Source of the DNA: Plecoglossus altivelis
Lineage: Eukaryota; Chordata; Actinopteri; Osmeriformes; Plecoglossidae
Direction of reading: 5' to 3'
Assembly (NCBI GenBank): GCA_036571765.1
Contig: BROE01000019.1
Span: 2,367,684 to 2,431,683 of the forward strand
DNA: 64,000 nt
Shown here one piece after another: positions 25,801 through 37,853 of this stretch; position 1 is the stretch's first letter; every line of letters begins with the position of its first letter. The position numbers were made by a program, and so were the translations under genes. The notes beneath the pieces are model-generated. The model saw only the letters and a program-made list of their open reading frames with translations, did no database searches and was not told where the DNA came from.

Positions 25801-27263
25801 TCTTTTTGTCAGACACGGCCTTTTGAACATTGTTTTGAAACAGTTTTAGAACGGCTTCTCCTTGCTACAAGAATGAACAGATAAAGAGAAATGCTTCTGA
25901 CCTCAGACCTTTCATGAGAAGGTTCCACCACCTTTGGATCCGGAACCCTCAGTTCTGGAAGTCTGTGTGTTACACCCTGCTCTTCACCACGCACTTTGTG
26001 TAGGCATCGCACAGGGATGATTGGGCTATTATATAGCTTTATCTACCATTTAATGTAACTGCCTGTGAGATTATTTATTAGAATAACTTTCATTTCAGAT
26101 TTTGATGCGTGGCACAACAGCATATCATTTTGTGATTGGCTCGCTAGAATTTGTGCAACCCCTATAATTTTAGCAATTGTCATTTGACTCCTTTCACATA
26201 ATTGTCAGCTTCTACGATGTTGGCTTTATAGAGCTATAAAATAGTGCTGTTTCATGTGGGTACTGTTGCTTCTACGTGAGTAACGTCGGAAGCGTCAATG
26301 TTCACGAATACAGCAAACGTGTGCTACTGCACATGACCAAGCGAAACATGAGGTAAACCTCGATTATTGAAGGTTACTCACATGTAACCCAGTCATTTCA
26401 GTTTTTCTCTCTCAATTACAAATAGATCTAAATGCACATGATTTACTGTATGTTTGAGATGTTTCCCTGCTCCCGCACATCCAAATAAATTTTGTTACCA
26501 GGCTTCCACAGGGCTTGATTGCATTAATTTCAAACAGGTGTGTTGGATCAGGGAACCATCTAAAATATACAGGACCGTGTACCCCGAGGACCAGGGTTGA
26601 ACAACATTATTCGAGATCATGCATGCAGTTGTTAGTTTGGCTAGAACTGGACGTTTCAGAATACAATCACTTGATTTTATACAGAAATCTTAAATGTATT
26701 TAATCATTGGGCTATAATTCCGTTATTAGACCTATGCGGTTTATGCAGACACGTGGGAGCTGCTTTCACCGTATTGTTCAACTGGCATGGCAACAACAAA
26801 TACATGCATTGAAATGTATTTAGAATGTAGTCCCGTAATGTATTATAATTAAGATGTCTTCAAATAATTTCGTCCCCCCCCCCCAAAAAAGCTTATGAAA
26901 GCAAAACTTTCAGATCAGTAGATCAATGTAATGATTTGTCTGAAAGTTGCCTTTTGCATTTTATTTGAAAGATTTCCCTCTTTGCTCTTCTGCTGTAGCG
27001 GTCAACTAGTAGGGGGATATAGCAATTACTACATTTAAACAACTTAACTATAACGTCTTGTTTGTTTGTTTTTTACTTTAAACGAAAGCATACGTGCCGT
27101 CAAAATAAACTTACTCATCATCCGCGATGTTTTTTCCATTGATGAGATTTTTGCCACTCGGTGCGTAATCCCAATTTCTCTCTACGATCCCGATATAGTA
27201 AACTCGCTCTCTGCACTCAGCCTCCGCTATGACAGAGAACAGCAGTACCAGAGCCGACAACAT
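15142..27263 (-). CDS. hephl1: Hephaestin-like protein 1 (zyklopen-type multicopper ferroxidase)
   Basis: Membrane-bound ferroxidase that oxidises Fe(II) outside the cell. Coding exons: 27263-27115, 24746-24502, 22916-22704, 22516-22307, 22017-21763, 20847-20673, 20404-20261, 20106-19975, 19849-19644, 19534-19390, 19138-18926, 18221-17999, 17744-17605, 17492-17367, 17080-16974, 16821-16575, 16408-16269, 15660-15507, 15393-15379, 15212-15142; about 1100 residues. Exon 1 gives a signal peptide (MLSALVLLFSVIAEAEC) and YYIGIVERNWDYAPSGKN, closer to zyklopen than hephaestin. Six cupredoxin domains follow. Copper ligands are visible: HPHG in domain 1, HTVHFHAE and the HCHVSDHIHSGM type 1/trinuclear site in domain 6, and CQVNDH in domain 2. 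All phases agree except exon 6 to 7, which is one base out (see findings). The tail is a short hydrophobic segment with no cytoplasmic part. Confidence 0.9.
15379..15393 (-). other. hephl1: 15-nt microexon of hephl1
   Basis: In gene sense CTTCCAG/CAAACTCCTCCACAG/GTTAG gives five codons that link TFTIR to the last exon as ANSSTG. Both phases (1 and 1) match the neighbours exactly, which supports the exon. The encoded NSSTG is small and polar, as expected just before a GPI cleavage site. Confidence 0.65.
15474..15506. repeat. CA/TG microsatellite at hephl1 exon 18 donor
   Basis: CA repeat on plus; in gene sense the exon 18 donor GT at 15506-15505 is itself the first unit of the TG run. Confidence 0.85.
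16826..16860. repeat. CA/TG microsatellite before hephl1 exon 16
   Basis: In gene sense a UG run followed by GCGCAG forms the 3' end of intron 15, in place of a normal pyrimidine tract. Confidence 0.85.
21183..21297. repeat. Tandem repeat in hephl1 intron 5
   Basis: Five imperfect copies of a unit close to ATGTACGATGACATGCAAGG (about 21-22 bp), alternating between GATGACATG and GACGACGTG versions. It lies between exons 5 and 6 of hephl1. No coding meaning is seen. Confidence 0.8.
25245..25510 (+). repeat. Possible degenerate retroelement 3' end in hephl1 intron 1
   Basis: A composition unlike its surroundings: repeated short C/T-G motifs (GACC, CTTGCC, CTGTC) running into CCCAATAAAACTTGTATTTG. 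This resembles 3' ends of several fish retroelements. No ORF with a reverse transcriptase or integrase remains, and the family is not identified. Confidence 0.25.
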
Positions 27264-28002
27264 ATTCCGAAACGTAGCCAACCCGTCAGATGAGTACTAG
27301 GCTATTGGTGTAGTGAGGTGAAGTGACACTACAGCCTATTTGACGTACCCTACAAAGTGGTGTTAAGAGAGGAAAAGAAACTAAACTTCCGTTTACTCCA
27401 TGCATGCGAGTCTACACCGGGAATCCGAGTTGTTACGAAACTCCGCTTTAGGAAACAGTCGCTCTATTCAGCATTTTTGCGTCAATTTGGCTTCATGCCG
27501 TTCGGGACGGTCCGCCCACTTCTGCAATGGACACTTAACGAAAATTAACGGAATATTCTCAAGGTAGTTGTTTATTGTAATAGCATATTATATGAATGTT
27601 ATATATAGTTTGTCTATTTGACCAATCATAGCAATAGGAATAGTGGTGGGCATGGGATAGCTTAAACCTGGATTTCTGAACAGCAAGTCTATGCTGCAGC
27701 GTACATTCATTCGTTTAGTATGACACCTGCTGCCTGACTACCTGTAGTACAAATTGTGAATAGCATTAATCTAATAGAGAAAAGGCTACTGTAGCCTTCA
27801 ACTATGCATCTACACATATTTACGACTTTTTTTAAAGCAATACGAGTAAAGAACACGTCAACATTGTCACAAACGAGGCTAATTAAACCTGAGTCCTCTA
27901 GTTACCTACCTACCCTTCAGAAATCGGGGGCGCGCTTGTTTTCAGGGACCGCGCATTGTTGAGTTTAGGACAACTACGTTTGGTCTGGTCCAGCGTAGAG
28001 AC
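27264..28002. promoter_or_regulatory. Divergent promoter region of hephl1 and tmem135
   Basis: The two start codons are 739 bp apart and point away from each other, so both promoters must lie in this interval or in unseen upstream exons. I see no convincing TATA box on either strand. A short plus-strand ORF here (27357-27548) has no recognisable product. Confidence 0.5.
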
Positions 28003-31000
28003 ATGGCTGCTCTTAGTAAGATACCGCACAGTTGCTACGAAATTGGACACACTTGGAATCCGTCATGTGTCCATTCTACCTTGGACATAACTGCAGGGGC
28101 TCTGGAAGTGTCTTTTAAAATATATGCACCGCTATATCTGGTGAGTTATGAAGTCCTTCACTCTAGCTGGCTAGCAAATTAGCCATGCTAACGTCTGTAG
28201 CTAGCTAGTTGGTGGTTTGTCAGATGTCCTATTAGCTAACTGGTGGGGGCCCAAGTTTATGCACGCTACAATTTATCAGCAAAGTAGCTAGCTGCACACG
28301 GGAAACATTCATATTCAGTTACTGTCTTCTCTTGTCATTTTCGACCCAAAGCAGTTTTATCTTGCTACAGTAGCTGTCTTGCTGTCTGCAAATACGAACG
28401 CCTGCGGGTACAGTACCGGCTGTACCAAACGTAGCCTTCAAATGCTGCCAACCACAGTCATATTTGAATGCCAGTTATCGTTAGCGTTAGTAACATTTCA
28501 CTTCTAGTCTAGTTTCTTTTTTTCTCAACGGAACTTCTCTTTTCTGCCTTATTTGTACTTGCAGAGCCCTAGTTAACATAGTCTAACAACTGCCGAACCG
28601 AACTTAACTCAGCAAGTAGAAGAATCGTTTATTAGCTGGCAATTAACTAGCCGGTTGACAACTATTGTGCTGTCCGTCGTCAATTCGAAAACGTTTTTTT
28701 CTTTAACATTATGGCCTATTTTAGGACATTGGACTTGCACTGAATTCTTACTGTTGCATTACAGTCAACATATGACACACTGTAACATACACAACCTGCG
28801 GTCACTGACATTGACTCGAGCTAAAGTATTTCTGTACTCCCCGTTTCTCTCAGCCAACTACACATGTACAGTCTCATGTCTGTGACAAGGCAACCACCTC
28901 ATGTGTCATCTAGACTTTAAATCAGTGTAAGAGACTCAGTGTTCGACTCGGGTATCCAGACTGAACTATTGTCAACGTTCATCTAGTACACGTTTCCCAA
29001 ACCCAAAAGGCTTTTGCAAATGTCATTGTCAATCTACTTTACACTTTGTCACAGCTGAACAGCCGTCATAACTGAAAGTCTTGCGGTCCTTCCTAGTATT
29101 TCTTTGTGTCTGTTTCATTGAGGTCGACAGGCATGCTCGGTTCAATCCTATCCGTGCGTGCGTGCGTGTGTGCGTGTGTGTTGCAGATTGCAGCCATCCT
29201 TAAGAGAAGGAAGAAGGAGTACTACACCAAGAGGCTACTCCCTGAGATCCTGCAGTCCACCTCTTTCCTCACAGCCAACGGAGGCCTCTACATCGCCTTC
29301 TTCTGCATTCTCAGGTGGGTTAAGCTCCCCACAGCACGCTTTGGGCCGCGTTTCGCCTTTACGCGAACACGGCGTCCTTGATCCGGGCCACGCTCGTTTA
29401 ACACCCGACCAAACATTTTCAGACAGGACCTTTTGTCCTCGTGCTCAGGCGGTGGGGTGGAAAGTCCACGATGAGATGAGTCAGATAGCTCGTGATGCAC
29501 CGGCCAGCGTGACGCAATTCCACCCAATCAAAAGAAAGTGCGGGCCATTGTACTTTGAGACGCTCAGTCTCTGTGATAGATCTATGTTTAGTGTTAAGCT
29601 GGTAGTATTTACATGTCCTCTCACCTAGTTGGCCCCCTGATAAACATAGCATCGTACATTGCTAATGAATCCAAATTTGATTTTTATTGCCATGTAAGTT
29701 CACACACACCAAATTTGCTGTGGCACGATGCTGTACACAAACAACATGCGGGGGGATCTTGTTTCATTAAATTCTTATGAAGTATAAAAAGCAGAACGTA
29801 TAAATAAAACGAAGTCTAACGGCTTGTGTTTGTGTACTGTGCACGGTGTAGGAAACTCTTTGGTGGGTTCTACTCATGGACAGCAGGGTTCGGGGCCGCG
29901 CTGCCAGCGTCTTACATCGCTATCCTTTTGGAGCGGAAGAGCAGGTAAGACTCCTCTGTGGGTCCTGGTCAGTCAGCACGGATGTGTTGAGTCAGTGCAA
30001 ACATGACAAGAAGAATCATGAAATGAAAGGAAGAAGAGTAAAGAGATAAAAAATAAATAAAAAAATGCATGAATAATCGTTTAAAAATAAATAAAAAATG
30101 ACTTGGCTCCTTTCATCGTGTCAGGCAGTTGGGCTATTTATGAAATGTACTTTCTGTTCTCTTCCGCCACCGTCTTCCTCCCTCCCCCATCTCTTCCCCC
30201 CCCATCTCCCTCCCTCCCCCTCCCATCTCTCTCCTTCCCTCTGTGCTCACAGGAGAGGGTTGCTGACCATATACATGACAAACCTGGTACGGGCTTTGCA
30301 GTTTTGATGCTATTCTCTGTTTTTCACTGTGGCCACATGGCCAGACTGTTGTCAGACAGACAGACAGACAGGCATCTTTTAATAAACTGTGCGCTCTCCT
30401 CCTCCAGGCCACCGAGACGATCTTCCGCATGGCTGTGACACGAGGCATCGTCAACCCACTCAAACACGGAGAGGTGACACGCTTGGCCTTGAGCCTTGCC
30501 TTGACGCTGTGGAGGTTTAGTGGAGGGCTACAGCGGTGGGAGGGGGGGAATATGGAAGGATGGAGGGTTTGAGGTGTGCGATATGTGACCCCCCCCCCTA
30601 CATGTCTCTGTAGGTTCTCCTGTTCTGCATGACCGCGTCGCTCTACATGTTCTTATTCAGGTAAGGGAACCGCACGCACCTGCAAGAGACGCTCCAGATT
30701 TGTACACAGACAAAGCATTGCAGAGTACATTTGTCAAAAGACTCGCTTGATCCTCGTCCAGTAATCGCAATCAGGCTGGCCTATCGCCCTTGGGAGTTTC
30801 TCTAAGTGACATGTGTCTTGCTTCCCCCAGGTGTAAAGATGGGCTCAAAGGCTTTGCTTTCTCAGCACTCAAGTAAGTGCATACTGGATACAGACATGCC
30901 CTTGTGGCTCTAAGGAGCAGCTCTAACATGAGACGGCCGATGAAGCCTGAGTTGACGCGGCTGTGCCCCTGTCCCCCAAGGTTCATCGTGGGGAAGGAGG

Positions 31001-32992
31001 AGATTCCTAACCACTCAGCCCTGACGGAGAGCACCTGCCCTGACCCTCCTGAGACAGGGGGCGCCGCGGAGAGGGAGGGGTCCACGGGGAGCCCCGATCC
31101 CGCCTGTAGATCGGGCCTGCTTGCCCTCACCAGGCGACTGCTAGAATCTGTGTGAGAAGTGCATGTGTGTGACAGGAACGTGTGAATACCCACTCGCACG
31201 CTCACGTACAGTCATAATAGTTTTGTGTTCTGTGCGTGTTTTTTTTTCCAAGATGCAAGCATGGGCCCAGACATAGATGTTGTAAACATTATCAGGAGAA
31301 CTGCATCGCCTACTGTATCAAGGTAAGACTGGAAACCTTCCTCTCTCTTGCTTGCTCCCTCAGACATGTCAACATTTAGACTGAGATACCACTATCTATA
31401 TACAGGAAATGGCTACATCCAATTCTAGCTCTATTAAGGGGGGGGAGGGGGGAGGAGGAAATATCCGATGGCGCAAACTGCTTTGCCATAGTGAAACGAC
31501 GTTGTGTTTTCGTTCTCTCTGCTCAGGGCTTCGTCCGCATGTTCAGCGTGGGCTACCTGATCCAGTGTTGTCTGAAGGTTCCCTCAGCGTTCAGACAGGT
31601 GTTCACCAAACCCTCCCGTCTCCCCTCCCTGTTCTACAACAAAGAAAACTTTCAGCTAGGGGCCTTCCTGGGCTCCTTTGTCAGTATATACAAGGTATCT
31701 GTCACCCTCTCCCCTCCCTTGGTTCTTTTTCTCATGCCAGACTGTAGCGGTGTTGTGAAAATTTTTGCCCTCCCCCCTCCAAGGGAACAAGCTGCCTTCT
31801 ACGTTGGGTGCGTAACCTTGACGACGAGCTGCACGCCCTCATCGCAGGTAGGTCGGGTTTGCATGCTCACTGCAATTGGCAGCATAGGCCCGTGGCTTAT
31901 TATAATGTTGTAACTGGTCCTGCTTCCCTTCTCACGTCCGTTGCTTCTTTCTCTACTCACTCTCTCTTTCTCTACTCTCTTTCTTGTTCTCTCTCGCGCT
32001 TTCGCTCGCTGTCTCGCTCGCTCTATCTCTCTCGCTCTCCGTCTCCCACTCTCTATCTCTCTCGCACTCTCTCTCTCGCACTCTCTCGCTCTCTCTCTCT
32101 CTCTCTCTCAACTCCCTTCATCGTTCTCTGCGTTACTACAGGGTTCCTGGCTGGCATTTCCATGTTCTTTTACAAAAGTACATCAATCTCAATGTATCTC
32201 TTCTCAAAGCTGGTCGAGGTAAGAACAGTTCCTGTGTTCATGAACGCCAAGGGGAGGGGAGGGAGCTCAATCACCAGCTCAACAAGAATTTAAAAACCTC
32301 AAAATATACCAGCATGGATAAGACAAGCGTGTTTTGAAGCGTTGCCGTGCTGTTTGTCCCACGGCAGACCATGTACTTCAAGGGGATCGAGGCAGGACGC
32401 TTCCCTTACTTCCCTCATGCCGACACTTTCCTCTACGCTGTCTCCACCGCCATTTGCTTTCAGGCGGTAAAGGCACCGACACACGCACCCATACATACAT
32501 ACACACACACACACACATACGTGCTGTAAAACTGTCTGGCTGCCTGTGAGCACGGAACCTGCGTGGTGATGCTACTGCTGCTGGTTAAAGATTGCAGGAG
32601 CTAGCTGAGTCACTGCACTGCTCTCCTGTGTTGCAGGCGGTGATGGAAGTCCAGAACCTCAGGCCATCCTACTGGAAGTTTCTGCTACGTCTCACCAAGG
32701 GCAGGTGCGTGTGTGTACTTGTGTGTGGCGGATCAAACGGCGCAAAACGTCAGAAAGATCTACCAAAGAGAATGAGGATTACGTGTATCGGATCATAATA
32801 TTGGTAGTATAACTCCAAGTATAACCCCCCCCCCGCAGGTTTGCTCTGATGAACCGGCAAGTTCTGGACGTGTTTGGAACGCAGGCGTCCAGGGACTTTA
32901 AGGGCTTTGTGCCCAAACTGGACCCCCGCTACACACAGGTGCTCACCCAGACTCTAGCCGCCACGCCGGGGGGCGATATCAACCTGGGTTGA
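28003..32992 (+). CDS. tmem135: TMEM135 multipass membrane protein
   Basis: Peroxisomal/mitochondrial multipass protein linked to mitochondrial dynamics and lipid and cholesterol handling. Fifteen coding exons: 28003-28140, 29187-29314, 29852-29944, 30253-30286, 30408-30473, 30614-30660, 30831-30872, 30981-31151, 31253-31322, 31527-31694, 31784-31847, 32142-32218, 32368-32466, 32637-32704, 32839-32992. They total 1419 nt (472 residues; about 458 in human) with every phase matching. The N-terminus MAALSKIPHSCYEIGHTW, the Cys-rich block CKHGPRHRCCKHY, and FSVGYLIQCCLKVPSAFRQ, YNKENFQLGAFLGSFVSIYK and LRPSYWKFLLRLTKGRF are diagnostic. The most divergent part is exon 8 after VGKEEIPNHS, a Pro/Gly/Ser-rich loop. 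Transcribed away from hephl1. Confidence 0.95.
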
Positions 32993-35108
32993 TGACCCAG
33001 GGACCAGGCTTGGGGGGGGCCTCCACCAGGCAAGCGACCCCAGCCTGGTGGAGGAGGACTGGGGCTGAAGAGGGGCAGACCTGCCCCCCACCCACCTTCA
33101 CCTTACCCTCCTCCACTCCCTTCATCCATGTGAAGCAGCCAGCCTGGCTGCCAGGAACGACATGACAGCATGGGCTGCAGTAATCCATATGTTGTCATAG
33201 CAGCACTTAAATGGACATGAGTGATTTATATTGTGTGATTGATAGGGGGGGAATGTTTTAGTTTGAATGGTCAAGCGAAGTTCGGCTGCCTGCGTTGCCG
33301 CAGCAACCCATTCGGGAGGGGTCAACATTTGACTTGTAATGCGTGACGTCATAAGGTGTCCCAAGCTACTGTAGAGATTACAAACACATAGTAGAGTAAT
33401 GCCACATCCCAAATCAATCCCTTAATCCCCTGGTCGGACACTTTTGGATATTTGAGGGGAGCGGACAAGTGATTGTAGAGGGGAACGGCCAATCAGCGGG
33501 CCAGAAAAAGCTGCTCCTCCTCCACCTCTCCACTCCCCTCACCTCTCTGCAGGTGGTCATCTGATAGCCCGGAGACGCGTTTGGGACGACAGCTATCCGA
33601 GCCCTGTAGAATGTGCCGCTGCTTGTTAGCCCTGGCTTTTGTGTGTTTACATCGAATGGGCACCCAGTTATGCATCGCCATCAGGTTTGCGGTCATCAAC
33701 ACAGCTTTACAAAGACTCCCAAGCTCTACGTCCCCCTGTTTAGAGGGAGACTGGGACTGGGACGAGATGCCGTCTAACAGTCATCCCCCCCTTGTAGAAC
33801 GTAGCAGAAATAGTTTTTAAAATCTAGCAATATTATCAGCTATATGTATGATACACAATTATTATAATCAAAAGAATCTACTGTATAAAATACCAGTATG
33901 AATGTTTGTAAATGTATGTATAAAAATGAAGGATAAGACGGGTTTGGCTTTGTTTTTAGAAGGTGCTACGGCTTTCTATGGAAGTGTTTGGTGGGATGCT
34001 GCTGGGGCGGGGTGGAACATTGCTGTAACTTCTCACTCGAGTTCACCAAGAAGCTGTTACACAGACCGGCCACTAGATGGCAGTCACTGACAACGACAAA
34101 AGTGACGATTGAGAAAAGTTCTGGAATCAAAGTCACTTGGTAAAAGCGGACACCTCAAACATAAACGATTTTAAAGGACTCCAGGTCATGGGCAAGGCCA
34201 GAGTGGTGAAGGACTAGCTAGTTCATTGGCCGATGCCTGGGGAAGCAGGAGGTGCAATGTGTGTGCTTGTGTGGACAGCTACGATTATACTTGCAAGACA
34301 AAAAAAAACGTCCACAGCTCCAGAGAGAGTGGAACGGGTCAGATACTGGTCTGAAATCTGAATGAATGGGGACCACAATGAGGGGACCGCATAGTTACCG
34401 CTGCCCTAAGTACCCAGGGAGGTAGTCCCTTGATGCCTCTTACCGCTTACTTTAAATAGAGGATGTGTTACTGCCGAGAATGTGTTAGTGCACACAGCAC
34501 ATCATAAATTAATGTCCTGCAGATGGATTTATTTTCGTCCGACAACCAATTCGCTAATGCACAGATTATGTGGAAAAGGTTTCAAATTATCCAAAGGGAT
34601 AAAGCGTCAGGTGCCAAAATAATTCATTAACCTGGATGTTCACTGTGGTTTTAATTTGATCCAGTTTGGATCGGGCTATTTAAATGATTCAGTACTTTTG
34701 TGACTTGAGGCATCTCTTATGAGCTCTATGAAGTAGGTGTGTGTACGCGGAGGAGGAGGGGAGACACTAAAGAAGCACGCAGTCTTATTGGATGACAAGG
34801 ACGTGGGCGGATGTACGGTGACGTTGCCGATAGCGAGGATTAACTTGTTTATGTCGCCATCTCTATCGCAATTGTAACACCCGACAGCTAGAACACACGA
34901 CAGGCCATATACGTAAGAAAGATAATCGTGTCTGTCTTGGAATTCAGTTCGACTGTATACAGTTGTGTTCAAGTCTGTTCAGCTGACATTGCGCAAACAG
35001 CAGTGGGGGGTTATGTGCAATGTAGAGGCGCGCGGACTGTGAAGCTGCACGAGGATGAAGGCTGAGGAACGCAGGATGAGGTTACTTGGTTGGTAACTTG
35101 TGAATGAA
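32993..35108. other. tmem135 3'UTR and intergenic interval before rskr
   Basis: About 2.1 kb without recognisable genes. The first part is presumably tmem135 3'UTR. I see no canonical AATAAA close to the stop, so the transcript end is unresolved. Short ORFs on both strands match nothing I know. Confidence 0.5.
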
Positions 35109-37818
35109 ATGGGAGCCGATGCTAGTAAAAGCAACAAGGTGAGTGACTAAATGTAAGCCTTAGATTCTTAGGCAAGTGTATGAGAACCGCTGCGTGTTTG
35201 AACGGTGACGTACATAACGGGGGTTCCCAAAACATAACCCAGACGGCGGCGGGCACGCTTGAAACGGCTGGAAGTTGTAGAAATTGTGGAAAGTGTTTGT
35301 TGAAGTTCGAAAAGCGGCAGAGCCATTAGGGTTTAAACTCTTGATAAATATATTTAGATCCAAAGCATCATGTTGCCTTGCGGGTGGACTTATTTAGAAG
35401 AAATACGGGATACGAATGTAGATGATTAAAAATCTCCCAGTTACCTTAGATGGTTTGAGTGGATCCGTATAGATTGCTCACTGTACACAGCACAGATGAT
35501 AATGAAATCTTGCATGGTTGAACATGCACACGAAGCTTGCGCTAGAATGCACCAAACGCCACGCTCTGTTGCCCAAGAGGCGCATGTGACAGTAGGGTCC
35601 GTGGAGTAGAACAGATGAATCTAGGCCACGCTTCTTTTCTAGCTGTTAAACGTCGCATCACGGAACTTGGAGCGAGTGTCTGCAGGGTGCTCTGAATCTC
35701 CGTTAATGCGTGACGCACACTGGAGCCCCAGGGGTCAAGGGTCAGGTCAAAGGAACGACAAACTATGAGTAAGCTAATGAGATATGAAGAAGAAAAACCC
35801 ATGGCCTTCAGCTTTGAAAAGAAGTCATATGGGCGGAGTTATCAGACTAATAATATCGTTTTATAGTCATCTTTGGGCAGTAGACTAAACTGGTTGCCAC
35901 CGGTTGGACATGGTTCTTTCATGCAGATATCTCTCCTATCCTCTGCAGAGGCCCACCCTGGGGCAGGAAGACGCCCAGTGCTCCTCCGCAGGCTGGCGGG
36001 GGTTCCTCTCCAGTGTGGGGCTGTCTCTCCCGGCAGGCCTGTGCCGCCTGGCTCCCTCGGCCCTGCGTCTGGGCCAGCGCCGGATGCTCCAGGACAAGGC
36101 GCCCTCCATCCCGGACCACGTGCTGGGCCTGGGGGCCATGGGGCCGGACAAGCTGAGGGCCGAGTGGAGCCTGCCAGGCTTCGTGTCCATGTTCCTGCCT
36201 GAGTTCCCTCACAGGACAGTGCCTGGACACGAACACTTCCAGGTGGGAGGCCCCTCCTTGCTTTAGCTCACGCGGGCACAAACACCGGCTATCCAGCAGT
36301 ATCTAGTACACATCTTTGTAAAGGTTTTAGAATGTTGTCGCAGCATAAAACTGTGCTGAACAAAAGATGCAGTGTTCACTTTCAGAAAGTACTATAAAGT
36401 CTCTTTTCCTCTCAGGTGCTGGGTTATATAGCCAAAGGCTCCTTTGGGCCCATTCTTAAGGTCAAGGACAAAGCCAAACAGAAAACCTATGCCGTCAAAG
36501 TAAGACATCTCTTCCTGTGTGTGTGTGTGTGTGAAATACGAATGTGACACCGTTTGCCTCGCTAGCATGTAAATCTCTAAATGTTTTGCGAATGTTTGTG
36601 CGTCCACAGATGATTCCCAAATCAGAGATTCTAAGACTCGGAGTTCTGGAACAGTCAAAAGAGGAGGTGATTGTGCAGGTGAGAGCCGATCCTGTCTAGT
36701 TATCGTATAAACTGAGCCAGTCTCCAGACAGTGGGCCATTTCGCCCAGCTTTGTCTAGACACACACCTGGCTCTGTTCCGGCAGAGAGCCATTAATTCCC
36801 TTGTGTAATCTCTGATGCTGTCAGAGGTGGTTGGTTGGTTGGTTGATGGGCGGGCCACGATGCAAGACACCATGAGAACCGGTGCCTCTGTCTGACCCCT
36901 GACCCCTGTAGCCCTGTGTCAGCCTGACCTCTGAACTCTGCCCTCAGCGTCAGGTGCGTCACCCCTTCGTCCATGACCTCCAGGACTGCTGGCAGACACA
37001 GCGGCACCTCTACATTAGTGAGTCTCAAAGGGAACAGTTAGCCCCCGAACCCTACTACTGTCCTAGCACCAGCCCCGACCCTACCACTGTCCTAGCACCG
37101 GCCCCCGACCTTACCACTATCCTAGCACCACCCTACCACTGTCCTAGCACCAACCCCGACCCTAACACTGTCCTAGCACCAGACCCCGACCCTACCACTG
37201 TCCTAGCACCAGCCCCTGACCCTACCACTGTCCTATCACCAACCCCCACCCTACCACTGACCTAGCACCAACCCCGACCCGACCACTGACCTAGCACAAA
37301 CCCTGACCCTACCAGTGTTCTAGCACCAGCCCTGGTCCAGGTCCTACCGCTGTCCCACCCCCTGACTCTAGCACAGTGTTCCACTCCACCCTCTGACCCC
37401 AGCACAGTGTTCTACTCCACCCTCTGACCCTAGCACAGTGTTCCACTCCACCCTCTGACTCTAGCACAGTGTCCCACCCCCTTGTCCTAGACCGTAGCAC
37501 GCTATCCTGACACGTGCAACTTATTTTTGCTTATTTTCCAATAAAACGGCTTGCTGATTCAACACCTCTCATCAGCAAGCCGCTGCTCTCATATTCCCCA
37601 TCCCCCTGACCTCCACTCTAACTCCCGCTGATTCAGCCACTGACTCAGAAAATATGACCCAGTTTACTCCACTTGTCCCTCCTTTTCCAATCCCCCCCCC
37701 TCCTCTGAGCCTGCCCAAGGTCCAGATGTTGAATACTGCTACCGCTCAACAATTCTCAGTCACCGGAGTTCATCCTCTGGTTCACCGCCTCCTCGAGCAT
37801 ATGACACCCTTGCGCGCG

Positions 37819-37853
<35 letters not shown>

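Noticed and set aside
37050..37300. Telomere-like CCCTAACC impression
   Set aside because: Units are 30-40 bp and lack (TTAGGG)n; the same applies to the dynll2 3'UTR repeat.
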